Positions 12,801 to 24,028 of a DNA stretch of 64,000 bases are shown here, piece after piece (the stretch's first letter is position 1; each line of letters starts with the position of its first letter). The DNA comes from Trichoplax adhaerens (taxonomy: Eukaryota; Placozoa; Uniplacotomia; Trichoplacea; Trichoplacidae): contig NW_002060943.1 of the NCBI RefSeq assembly GCF_000150275.1, positions 2,384,462-2,448,461 of the forward strand, written 5' to 3'. The translations under genes and the position numbers were made by a program. Below the pieces are notes generated by a model that ran no database searches, had not been told where the DNA came from, and saw only the letters and a program-made list of their open reading frames with translations.

Positions 12801-15665
12801 GATAATGATTCTGATTTTATAGGAAGCTGCATGTCGATAAATTAAAAATTGCAAACAAGTAAGTAAAATCCTCATATGATGGTGAGTTTGCTAAGCTAAT
12901 AACGTCGCATAACTTACTTTCATGCCAAGTGTTGAATTTATCAACGACTCAATTGCTGAAAATTGTGAATTAAGGAAATGAATGGCCACTAGCAGTAGCG
13001 TCTCACCAAAAGAAGCATGGACTCCACTGATGCTTGAGTGTATAAAACAAAAATCCGCTTTAATATTAACGTTTTAAATTGATGAAATTTTGATATATAA
13101 AAGAGGAATAATACCAAGTAGCACAAATAACTTTATTGCTCACATTTCTTAAAAACAGAAATAGAAGGATTTACTAAACATCTAGCTGGGTTTTACGTAT
13201 TACGATTTAAACAATGGTCTAACCTTTCGTAAAATTTACTTTGATGAACTAACGATTGTAGCCATCTTAAAATAATGTTCTCAAATTCCGAAGATCTAGA
13301 TTGAAATAGAATATTAGGATAGCTGGCAGAAAAGAAACTGAAAAGAATTTATGGCACAAATTGCTTACTCTGTTACTACGGGGCAAGCTAATATAGTACA
13401 CAGTCCTAGGACAAGAAATCGAACGCCGGCGGCATTTGCGGGTGGTTGTAGAGTAATTAAGCGCAACAATGCTCGGCATTCTTGTCGATCAAATTTGAGT
13501 CCAGCGAAACCTTTTACAGCACAGTAGACACGTAGAATAGAACTAGCCCTAACCACTGTAGATTCGCTTATTTTTTCATCAGTAGATAAATCCTAACACC
13601 CAAAACCGATGGCTCAAATTAGCGACTGTAAGTAAACTTGATCAATTTGAATGATGTCCACACTAGTAAAATACCTGAAAACTTACATTATCTGTAATCA
13701 AATTGGAAGTATCGATATCATCCAATATAGAATTGGCAAACTTTGAATGTGAAGGGAGTAAGAAGAAGACTTCGCGTAACAAGCATAACCTTAATTTCTT
13801 AACGTGTAAATTCTTCGACTGTAATTTAGTAAGAAAACCTTGTAAGATTCAGTTGCATTTAACTACAATACACGTTTTACGAATGATAATGATAACGTAC
13901 GCTTGGAATATACTTTACATTTTGTAATCTATCTTCCTACTACGCTATCATCTAAATATAAGTACAATATTGCTGTCATCTATATGTATATCGTACACAC
14001 ATTGATGCACAGATCAGATGTAAAATTATCGCAACTTATATTACAACAGTAAGGTCTTCTCGAATATTTTAATAAATATTTTCCATCATCAAATACTAGC
14101 TAATGTTGCTTAAAATATTATTACCATTTCAATTGCAAAACTGTTGGATGTACGTAATAGTAGATGACGAAACTGTCAAATAATTCATTTATTCGGTTAT
14201 CATCTCACCTTATGGCCATTATGCAAGTATTGAGAAAACCAGTTTCGAACTTGAGAATTATTACCCAGTAATATACCGCTAACAAAGCAGACAATATCGG
14301 CATTCTGTCCTTGAATATCTTGTAAATTATCGGCAATATCTAATGTTAATGCAACAGCTAAAGTGGGCATTTTACAATTAGAAATGACTTGATCTCTTAA
14401 TAATGGGGCATAAGTGGGATTTAGGCGACAGAAACGACATAAAATATCAATTCTTTTTTGAGATGCAGATTGATTTTCTTCTGTCTTGTCCGAATGGTAG
14501 ATTAATCCTTGGCAAGCTAAGAAAATGAACATGATGATTGGAATTTACACTTGATGTAGTCTATCATTTGGTGAAAGGATAGATTTATTTTACGTTGATT
14601 TGAATAAATACTGTATTTAATAGCGAATTTAGATTTGCCATTTGCTCACTTTACCTTGATCGAATAAATATGGTAAATTCACGATTAATCTGCAAATGAC
14701 TTCGGAGCCATTTTCTATCATTAACAGTGCTTCGATTACCTCATTAATTGGTAATGCGGAAGGCATCTCTGTATTAGTTAAAAAATTGAGTAAAAAGTAA
14801 AGCATGAAGAATTGAGTTGCAAGATATGACAATTATCAAGAGCGAAAGAAAATGAGCTATAGCAAAGTACAGTATATCATCGAGGAATTTCATTTTACTT
14901 TGCTGTTGTTATGTTGGCATCGAATTGATGCCTAAGTTCATACTTTTATGTCGTCTTACCTGCCACTAAAATACAGATAACATCCACAATTTCGTCCAGA
15001 AATTGGCAGTGATCGATCAAATTATCACCAGCGATAGCAGACGAAGGAAATTTAGACTAGATGATAACAAGCAAAAAATGAAGTTACGCTTGGTTTAACC
15101 TCTCTAGCTACTCTTTTAGAATAATGCCTTCTCGTCAGAAGCAATCATGGCGATATTATTCATCTTCATGCAGTCAATTGATATTTCCTATTGGTTCAGA
15201 CTTATGATTGAGCCATACTAGTCTATCCAATGTGCTTACATTATAGATCAGTCTGATCGTTTCGTTTAGAACAAGTCGACAACGATTGAAACCTTCACTT
15301 CGTTCAAATTCTAATTCAATATTGTGATAGGGCATATATGATTCTGATTCTCGATGGGCTAGTTTCTTTCTAATTTCCAGCTCTCTTCCGGCTTCCTCAT
15401 TTAATACTAAAAAATTGGATGAGGTCAAGCAATATTCGATCGAATTGCAAACTTGATATTGCAAAATGCAAGCAAGGATCGATTTGCGTGTGTTGCGTTG
15501 GCTGTGGTCGTTTACGGATTGGAATACATATCGTACTAGACAAGGTAGAATAATTCTAATCTCCTTTTCTTTCAAGTCTTGAATTTGGCTTGCATCGAAA
15601 GTGCGTACGATGGTTAATAGCTTGGAATAGAGAGCATCATTAGCCATGATTCTCATTTTCGACAT
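9838..15665 (-). CDS. INTS2: Integrator complex subunit 2 (INTS2), 19 exons
   Basis: INTS2 is a helical-repeat scaffold subunit of the nuclear Integrator complex, which cleaves snRNA and paused Pol II transcripts. Exons (5' to 3') are 15665-15240, 15056-14960, 14768-14655, 14516-14209, 14172-14125, 13740-13687, 13592-13369, 13295-13224, 13026-12918, 12826-12758, 12649-12515, 12398-12116, 12040-11711, 11624-11423, 11340-11206, 11134-10912, 10832-10728, 10623-10516 and 10407-9838. All phases join and give 1203 aa, close to the human length of about 1204. Segments that match INTS2 as I recall it include ADIVCFVSGILLGNNSQVRN, GVRFLVLGLCTILA, NVDGFLPIHCIYQLLR, AAIQILLEICLPT and GVPSMHVCLDFIPELI, in family order from end to end. 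The start is the first ATG after an in-frame stop; an upstream TTG is ignored. A few donors are GTTAGN or GTTGTA. The C-terminal tail (Ser/Asn/Asp-rich, residues about 1085-1155) is less conserved. Confidence 0.97.
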
Positions 15666-15704
15666 ATTCTGATTCAATCGGACGTTCTTGACTACTGTTG
15701 CCTA

Positions 15705-15895
15705 GTCTGCAGTACAGTACAGTAATAGTAGTTGGACAGTTACAGTACTGTACTGTATGCAGAATACAGTACAATCCGTCACCTGTACTGTAGCATGGTG
15801 ATAGTACAGTACTGTACACTCATTCTACAGTATACTGTAGGACTGTACACTGTACACTAGTTGACGTGCTGCTATACTGAACCGTACCGTACCGT
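15705..15895. repeat. Cluster of GTAC-centred palindromic words (I)
   Basis: Dense overlapping runs of TACAGTAC, GTACTGTA and the 12-mer palindrome TACAGTACTGTA, ending in a short tandem CCGTACCGTACCG. It lies immediately upstream of the INTS2 start, so it overlaps the likely promoter or 5' UTR. The same word recurs in the other clusters listed. Confidence 0.85.
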
Positions 15896-16456
15896 ACCGG
15901 GCCTTAACCGACGCTCACTCTAAATATGAACTGGAGGTTAACCCTCGGCAATGCCTAGACTTGAAAGCAAGTCTCTGAATAGAAGACAACTTTTCGTTTC
16001 ATATCGGTGTTGTTGTTCACTACAGTAATACAGTAAGTAGTTTGGAGAAAGCTACACGTTAGCTACTCTATCCAGCTCTCCGGCTTTATTCAGAAGTGAC
16101 AACAACTGGATTGGACACAATCCAATAGACTTGTGTCTGTAGTATCTAGCGGACGACATCCAGTACATCTAGTGTTCTATCCGTAATATATACGGAATAA
16201 TACAATGCTTATACAGTTTCATTTTTTACTACACAAAGTTCAAATTTTGTAGACACTCTTATCCATTCTTAACAGTACTGTACAACGGACTCTCTGAATA
16301 TTGCATTTCGACAGTAGATTGAAATTGGAATTTTAAATTTAAATTTTATTCATTCGCCTGCTGCAATCCTCAACTCTGGCTCACAAAAAAACTTTTCGTA
16401 AATCGGTTTCGATGATTCATTCAAATACACAATTGTATATATAACTAATAACTGAA

Positions 16457-16528
16457 TCCGTGGTAGTATAGTGGTGAGTATCCCCGCCTGTCACGCGGGA
16501 GACCGGGGTTCGATTCCCCGCCACGGAG
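16457..16528 (+). tRNA. tRNA-Asp(GTC)
   Basis: The sequence folds as a standard 72-nt tRNA. The acceptor stem is TCCGTGG/CCACGGA with discriminator G. The A-box region is TAGTATAGTGGTGAGTA, the anticodon loop CTGTCAC carries GTC, and the T arm CCGGGGTTCGATTCCCC holds the B box. The body is essentially the animal tRNA-Asp; only the acceptor stem differs from the vertebrate sequence as I remember it. There is no intron and no encoded CCA. Confidence 0.97.
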
Positions 16529-16537
16529 CAGGTTCAA

Positions 16538-16548
16538 TTTTTTTTTTT
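16538..16548 (+). terminator. RNA polymerase III T-run terminator
   Basis: An 11-T run begins 10 bases after the tRNA-Asp discriminator base, as expected for Pol III termination. Confidence 0.85.
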
Positions 16549-16559
16549 AATCGTGATAG

Positions 16560-16885
16560 TACTGGTATCGGCATGGACTACAGGACGGAACCGTGTAGTA
16601 CTTACAGGACAGCGCACAGTATGCCGACTGGAGCCCATACTGGTACATTGTACTGTACGGTGCTGTACCAAACATTACAGTACAGCACTGTATAATTAAT
16701 TATTAGACGATTTGCTTTTGCCGGGTGCGGTCAGCCAGTTACAGTGTACAGTACTGCACTTGTACCAGGGACTACTGCGTCTCAAAGTAGTCCTTGCTAT
16801 CATGGCATGGACTACAGTGCTACAGTACAATGCAGTGCTACAGCATTGTACTGTACAGTACGGTACATTGTACAGTAGTGCAGTG
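16560..16885. repeat. GTAC palindrome cluster (II), downstream of tRNA
   Basis: Many overlapping GTACAGTAC, ACTGTACAGTAC and CTACAGTAC words occur here, together with a locally inverted pair around 16770-16815 (ACTACTGC / AGTAGTCC). Apparent open frames on both strands here (for example 16712-16939) follow from the repeat composition and are not genes. A smaller cluster lies at 17160-17210. Confidence 0.8.
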
Positions 16886-17711
16886 AAGTGGAAAGAGACT
16901 CGGCTGGAAGGCCGGGCAGACACAAGAATCTTTAAGTAAACAGACATCTTTTAGCCAATTACTCGAGCAAGAGGCTACAAGCAGAAACTCTAGAAATCGA
17001 GTAGTTCCTGGCTATAGTTAAATAAAGAAATAAACAATTTCAGCGCATCGATCCATAAATGACAATGAGCTTTTAATTTTGTAAGTGTTTCACTCTACGG
17101 CACCGATGTTAGGCCGATCCAAAAGGATATTTAGTAGCCTAATATGATCATGGATGATCAAGTTGACAGTATACTGTACTACTAATGTACACTGTACAGT
17201 ACTGCAATAGTTGAATACGAGCGAAGGAATGGCTATTGAAAATGATAATATTGCACGCCACTATTAAAGGCGGCAATTCCGTAAAACGCATTTAAGCGGA
17301 AGTGATGGTATACACTAGAGATCCTACAATTTGCGAGTCTTTAGATATACCATGGGCTATGTTAGGCCTCTGATAATATCGCACTTGGCGATCATCTTTA
17401 TTAATCTAAACCATACCAGTTTACAGTATAAATAGATTTTAAATGCTTTCATACAAGTATCATAACAGAATTAAGATATTGGCATTATAGTTGATGCATC
17501 ATCTACGCTCGTTAAATATTCCAATTCGCTGACGTTGGCTACATGTAATTCAATAAAAATTTGAACTGCAAAGAGTTGCACAATTAGTCTACAATCAATA
17601 CCAGCTTCATACTCGTCAATTCTGAAGGGAACTGGAGAATTTCAATGACATCGTACATTAATTGGTACAATATTCAGTTGACTTAGCTTATCGTGGTAAT
17701 ATATTGGCAAC

Positions 17712-19937
17712 ATGGCAATTAGTGATGCAACATTATTGATAGAAGCAGTGGCCCGTGAGCTTTTGCAAATGCAAGCTTCAAAACGAAGATATTTTATAAC
17801 CTATTGGACAACGATAAAATTAGCCTTCTCCGGAGTCACGATTTTAACCAGTATTATAATAATTGCAAATAAGGAAGGTGCCTCCATTGGTAGTTCGTCT
17901 TTAGCCCTAATCGGCGCTTTCATGGTATGTGAAATATTATCTTGATTGATCAAGGTTTGGCTTGCAATTGATAATTATTACTGGTATTATACCCGATTAT
18001 ATAATCATTTAGCAATTATTTGTTATTCAGTGTTCATAGCTCATTTTGGCTGCGGTAGTCAAGGATTGATCAATATACATATTTCTTATGTGAATTTTAG
18101 ATGTTGATTAATAATGTTACTGCCATATTTAATCTTTAATGGTACAGTATAAATTAAGAATTTGAACAATCAAGCGCAGGCTACAATATAGAATATTAAT
18201 GTTATTCTTGTGTAATCCTTCACTACTCCAATACCATTATTTAAATTTTATGCTGAAGTTTGAATTTATTTATAAACGATATTGTCAAAAAAATGGACCC
18301 TAGGTCTCAATTTAGGATCATCGATTATAATTATTTATAGTGAAATAATTGCTAGATTACAAATGATTACCTCAATATATGCCAATAGTTGTGTTACTAT
18401 AGGTTCAATAGATCATTATATTCGATAAAGTAAATTTACGAACATGAAGAATACCGTAATATTGAACTAGAGTATAACCTTGTGCTGAGCTAGTATGTAG
18501 TCATTATTAATCTGAGAAAAAATCTCGGATCTCTAAATTTTTGCGTAATGTATCATTTAATTCTTTATCCATCTAAATATTCTAACTTATTTTTTGAATA
18601 AGTCAATCGCCAAATTAGTTATTAAATAAATATACCATTCTATGTAACTTCTACGATACCAGAATTTTAACAGGTTCTGAGCCGATGTATAACTAAACAG
18701 CGATAACAATCTTAAATGTATCTGTCCTATATATATATATTAGACAAAGTCATAGTTTATTATTCCTCATTAATGTAATGCTTTACTTTTTACAATTTCA
18801 GTCTGCCTTAACTACCTTGGCATGTTTTCTTTTAACATATTCCAATCGAGTTCTGAAATATTTCGCTAACCATGTAAGTGCAGCATTGTGATAAGATCGC
18901 GTTGGCTTATTTTTTTATTATGGTACAATGGCTTGACAATTCTAGTCGATTCGTGATCAACTTGGGTCATACTCGCTAAATCTGTAAATTCTTGATCTCT
19001 GCAATTTATTACCGTTTATTTACTGTATACCCATGTATTTTAAGAACCTAACTAAAACGTATTTAAATTATCTGTATTTAGGTTAACCTTTGCAGGCTTT
19101 GTCTTGCTATCGGAGAATTACCGCTAATAGTAGCATTTGGCTTTCAAATTTATCAAGTGATCACGCAATCCGATTCTATGAAAGTTCAATCTGCCACTAT
19201 CGCTAATTTAATTACTACAGGCCTAATATTTATATCTGCATTCAGGGTTAATTATCTCATGAAATCATATGGCAAATTATTGGTGGTAAATGTATTGATA
19301 ATTTAAAATACTATCGTATAATCGCACTTTCCTTTATTAATATTTTTTTACTTTAGAATGTTTTAAATTGATTCGATGTTAGAAATTTTTTTCTTTTTTC
19401 ATCGTCCGTGCCCCTTTAATTATTATAAGATTTAAACAACTATCATGTAATGTTTCTTATTTCTAGTCCTTGGAACATTCGCGTCGTAACGCTATCACCG
19501 AGAGTACTACAGATACGACTATTACGAATACAGTTAGGGAGAATAGTGAAATACCCCCGGAATATGGCCAGCATGATCCCGAAAGGAACAGCGAATACTC
19601 TACAGGAACGAATCAAGAAAGTGAATCTACAGTCAATGTGATACTGAACCCATTTCAGGAGAGCCTTCTTTCCAATGAGAGTATTAATAAAGTACAGGAT
19701 ACTAGTGCCATACAGTCTTCCTCATCTAGTTCATCGATACTTGATGAAACTATTTTACCGGCAATACGTCCTCAGTATCATCAATTTAAAACTTCCGAGA
19801 GTAATCTAGAATGTTTTATAAACAGTAATCATAATAGTGAACCTACAATCAACCCAATTGTTTCTATGATTGAGAGCTTTAGTACCAGAATGATTTCATC
19901 ATGGAGAAGCTATTACCAGCTCACTTATGATACTTAG
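17712..19937 (+). CDS. Four-helix membrane protein with PPEY tail (paralogue 1)
   Basis: Exons are 17712-17924, 18802-18873, 19082-19285 and 19467-19937; all introns are phase 0 and the product is 319 aa. Four hydrophobic segments are visible: TM1 (LAFSGVTILTSIIIIA), TM2 across the exon 1/2 junction (LALIGAFM + SALTTLACFLL), TM3 (CLAIGELPLIVAFGFQI) and TM4 (ANLITTGLIFISAF). A tail of about 155 residues, Ser/Asn/Glu-rich, follows and contains PPEY, a possible WW-domain ligand. The N-terminus is short, so both ends are probably cytosolic. It is related to the gene at 24029-25290: same exon number, same phases and an identical 72-nt second exon length. I do not recognise the family; MS4A/CD20-like or another tetraspan group is possible. 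AATAAA lies at 20183. Confidence 0.8.
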
Positions 19938-21012
19938 AAAATTAAACATTAGGGAGTCACAATAAGTCGCTGTTGACAAGAAAACGAACATTGAAATTGT
20001 TACATGTACTTTCATAAATGAAATTTTTTCGTCTTCTTTTATTATTCTGTGTAACATTTCATCTTATAGAATAGCGTAACCAAATTAACAGAGTACATAT
20101 GATAGTAACTTTATATTGAATCTTTAATTCTAGCCGCGCACACTGATTTTTTTTACTCTATGCAGTGTATGGGCTTTGAATGAATAAAGAACTTATAAAT
20201 TTAAGTTTTTACGGATTAGCTTATGTTATAATATGCCAGTAGTAGATAATCTAACATCAATAACCCTTTATACGCGTATCTTTACAGTATTTGAAAAGAC
20301 TATCGAAACTAAACACCTGGTACGATTAGGTATGAATAAAACCAATTTTGCGTTTTGCGAAGCTGTAGTAAACGTGTACGTAGTCTACGTCAATTCGCAC
20401 TAGTATATTAAATTCCTCTATTGAAGTTCTACCGCAAAATTTTAAAGCCTTACTTGATTAAAAATAAACTATAGCTATACGCAAATATATAGTAGGAATG
20501 ATTAATAAATAAAACCTCTCTAGTACTTTTACTTTTTAGTGTTGTATTTAATTTTTTATGTAATTCTACCCGATACCATGTTAAATATTAACCTAAAGAA
20601 ACATAAATTATGACAATGGCATATGATGGAGGTAAATGTAATTGAAAATTTTTTTCATATTTGTAATAATGCATACAAATTTATGGAACTTACAATAAAC
20701 TTTAGAAATTTCTTGACAGTCGCGTGCAATGTTACTAATACTGTAATGAAACTAAAATAGCTAGTAAGAAAACATGGTAATAACATCAATAGCAAAGCAT
20801 GAAAATCTTCAACGAATTATTCAATGGCATTCTATTCTCTTTTTGTTGGGCTATAAACTAGTTATTGTTTAATTTATATCGCTTCAAATGATCATAACTA
20901 TTTTATTAGCGCATTTCCAGATGGAAAAACATTTTTTAATATTTAAAGCTACTAGTTGATGGTGAAGTTACCAAATTAGCTGCCATGTCTTTTACTTTGT
21001 CTATGTCACGAC
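19938..21012. other. Intergenic between convergent genes
   Basis: No gene seen. It holds the 3' flank of the four-helix gene (AATAAA at 20183-20188) and, on the other strand, that of the GPCR (TTTATT at 20902-20907, which is AATAAA on minus). Confidence 0.55.
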
Positions 21013-21975
21013 TTACGAAGATGCAGTGCATACATTGCATCTTTTGCAGAATATTTTGCGAATAGGATCGGATATTTCTTTAATAAAATAGCCGTAAACA
21101 ATAGAATTTATAATAATGTAGCTAAGAGCTAGGTACCTCAATCTTTTTACTACATCATGAAGTTTTTGTAGGGCTTTTCCTCCAACATTCGATATCTGGA
21201 GAAATATTCTTAGGGCTAAACTAATAGTAAGAGGAAGCCATGTTAGGCAATAAAGCACTACCAACAAGCCAAGCAAACATGCGATGCGTGTATGTTTTCG
21301 AATAGATTTTAAATTACTACCAAATTTACCATTCAGGTTACTAAAATTTCTGGTGGCAATTTTGTAGACATTATAATAACAGATAGCCATGATAGTTACT
21401 GGTATGATAACGAAGAAAACAAAGTGGCCCATACGAAATAGAATTTCTTTAATGGGCCTTGGATTGCTGACTGATTTGCAAGTACTCTGTGAATCATACC
21501 GAAATATAATCAAAGGTAGGATACCAGCAAAAATAGTTAGTATCCAAATGATCGTAACTGCTAAAATAGCGTATCTTGATCTTGAATATATTCGATAGCG
21601 AAATGGAAATTTCATTGCCAATAATTTGTCTAAACTAGCTACCATTAAATGTAAATTGACAACACTACTGCAGATGAAATTAATACTCTTTATTATATCG
21701 CAATAAACCCAAATGCCATCGTAACCTAGATCGAACCAATAAACAATAACGTACAACGCAGCATAGGCTATATCACTAAAGAATAAACTTCCCATAATAG
21801 TATTAGTTGTTGAATGTAATTTTTTTCTAGCAATAATCACTACCAATAGGCTACCATTAAGTATGATTGCTATAGAACCAGTAATAGCCCGTATTAGCAA
21901 ATCAGTTGAAGTAATAGAGGATTTCTGGAGAGTAGAAACTGTAGCAATAGTTTGATTCGCTGTATTAGACGACAT
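21013..21975 (-). CDS. Rhodopsin-like (class A) G protein-coupled receptor
   Basis: A single exon encodes 320 aa with seven hydrophobic segments. Class A marks are TM1 ILNGSLLVV, TM2 SLFFSDIAYA (conserved Asp), Cys at the start of TM3 (WVYCDII) paired with the ECL2 Cys (STCKS), TM6 LYCLTWLPL and TM7 INSIVYGYF. Two signature sites differ from consensus: DRY is DKL (ASLDKLLAMKFPF) and NPxxY is NSIVY. N-glycosylation sites (for example NQT) lie in the short N-terminus. The start is the ATG at 21975; the frame stays open for 43 more codons upstream but begins there only with TTG after a stop. An upstream exon cannot be excluded. The ligand is unknown. It could belong to the large orphan peptide/amine-type expansions of early animals. 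Confidence 0.88.
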   Translation of the reverse strand: MSSNTANQTIATVSTLQKSSITSTDLLIRAITGSIAIILNGSLLVVIIARKKLHSTTNTIMGSLFFSDIAYAALYVIVYWFDLGYDGIWVYCDIIKSINFICSSVVNLHLMVASLDKLLAMKFPFRYRIYSRSRYAILAVTIIWILTIFAGILPLIIFRYDSQSTCKSVSNPRPIKEILFRMGHFVFFVIIPVTIMAICYYNVYKIATRNFSNLNGKFGSNLKSIRKHTRIACLLGLLVVLYCLTWLPLTISLALRIFLQISNVGGKALQKLHDVVKRLRYLALSYIIINSIVYGYFIKEISDPIRKIFCKRCNVCTASS

Positions 21976-24028
21976 CGTGAAAGTATAATTACGTCTGCAT
22001 TGATAAGAAGACAAGATTGGACGAACTAATACGACTTGAGACGAGAAGTTATTATTTCTCGTAAAATATCTTGGTGGTGATAAAGGTAGGTTGTTTTTAG
22101 ACAAGAAAAATCAGAGTCAGAGCTTGCTTCAATTCTGAAAACTTACTTTTAACCTGCAACAGTCCTTGTGATTATATTCATTGCAAGAGTAATTGCAAAC
22201 GATATTATATCCGTTTATTTACAGTTAATAATTAATGCAATTTTATACTTTTAGATTGACATTTTATAAATAATTTGACAAAAGCTAAGGTCTTCTATGC
22301 CAAGATAAAGCAAGCATTCTTCGAAGAGGTAAAAATCGAAATAGAAGCCAACTCTTTTCAATTAATTACCTTGTGTCAGCAATATTAAAATTGTGTAATA
22401 ATGTTTGATATTCGAATCTATAGAGTTCTCCTAACTTAAGTTAAATCATTAATGATAGAAATTTAAAACATTTGTGATGATAATACTGGTTGCGCTAATC
22501 ATTTACAAGGTTCCAGTATTTATTGTTGAATTATTATTAGTCATAGTCAACCCTAGGGATATCATCAAGTTAGCTAGACAATATCTTACTAATGGTACAT
22601 ATCTGCATGGATTATGTGGAAAAATACGCTGATATATAATCATATATTACTATTTTTATAGTTAGATGCTTATTTATCTTTAAGTATTTTAAAGTATCAA
22701 TATGTAACGCTTTTACTGACCAGATAGAATATTAAATTAATTAGTCGATTAATTAATATGTAACAAAAAAATACACAATTGATTACTTCTTATGCAAGAT
22801 ATCAAATATCGCAACCCGTCTACCATGTTATTAAATTTACCATGCGATAGATGAAATATTATCGTTGTTTGTCGTCATTATTTATTAACTTTAGTAGTAT
22901 TTACCAGGAAACTAATAAGAAAGACGGACAGATATTAATAAATTAAAAATCGATTTATAAATCATGTCCCTTTTCGTCCATTTAGACTAGATTTGAACCA
23001 GGGGCACCTTTCTTAACCGTAAATTCATTCCATTTAAAATCACTATTTTTCTTGTTATAACTTTCAATTGGACGGCAATTGCTGAATAACTGGTCCTATT
23101 CCTTATTTCATAACTCAATAACTACCGCGATTCATTGACGGAAAAAACTCCAATAGTTCGTATAAAGGATATAGTAAATATAGCTTAATATGATTGAAGG
23201 CCATTACCTGTCCGCGTCTACTTTTCATGATGGACGAGAAACAAATCTCACGAAAAGTTACAGTATTCTCAGCGGATCGCTTATCCAAATGGTTACTATA
23301 AATTAGGCTACTCTTCTAATAATAATTCCTTTCTAATCATTTCTCCAAGGAATTTCGTAATCGTGCACGTAAAAGTGTAGCCGAGCTGATATACTAGAAA
23401 TAGTAGACATATAAGCCCTAATTGCTGTTATTATTTCTTTTTCTTCCTCTATATATCGTATATGATAGAGGATACAATTCTCCTTTATTTACTTTTCAAT
23501 CATCTTCTCTGGGTACCATAATGATTAGTGTTCCTTAACCGAGTGATTTAAATAAGATTGAAAGTACGGTAACTTTATTTTTTACATCATCTCATCAATA
23601 TCAACAAAGTTAAATTCTGTAAAACTTCAAATATGAACAATCTTTACTTACTATATAAATAATTGCCAAATCTGTTTTGTGCCTGTAAAGGATGTCTTCC
23701 AAAAATGGCTAAATGCTCCATGAGCAATAAGTATTTTTGGGAATTAGAGAATACAAATATGGTGTGATCTATCTTTAGAAGCAAGTAGCATACTTGAGGG
23801 AAATCTCTTTTAATTACAAGTTGTTGACGTAAGTAGATCAAGATTAGAATTGAAATTTAAAATAGAATCTTGTAATTTTGACTTGATTAGCCAGGTTAGC
23901 TTCTTCTATAAATAAACTTTGCAATTTCGAAAATAGAGTGAAGTCGTGTGGTGGTGTTTTAGAAAGAGTAAAGAAATTCTATTAGCAAGATAGCGCTTTA
24001 GTACTTTTACAATTTTATCTAGTACAAA
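21976..24028. other. Intergenic, AT-rich, nothing identified
   Basis: No supported gene. A minus-strand open stretch at about 23650-23841 ends at a good GTAAGT donor, but I could not find a partner exon or a homologue. The GPCR promoter would lie in the lower part of this region and the promoter of the next four-helix gene near 24000. Confidence 0.4.

Noticed and set aside
16471..16947. Open frames on both strands around the tRNA and GTAC words
   Set aside because: They overlap the tRNA-Asp or consist of the palindromic repeat, so the translated sequence is low-complexity and symmetric.
23644..23841. Minus-strand frame ending at a GTAAGT donor
   Set aside because: It could be a 5' exon of the GPCR, but no matching acceptor or frame could be shown, and the receptor already has a complete start.
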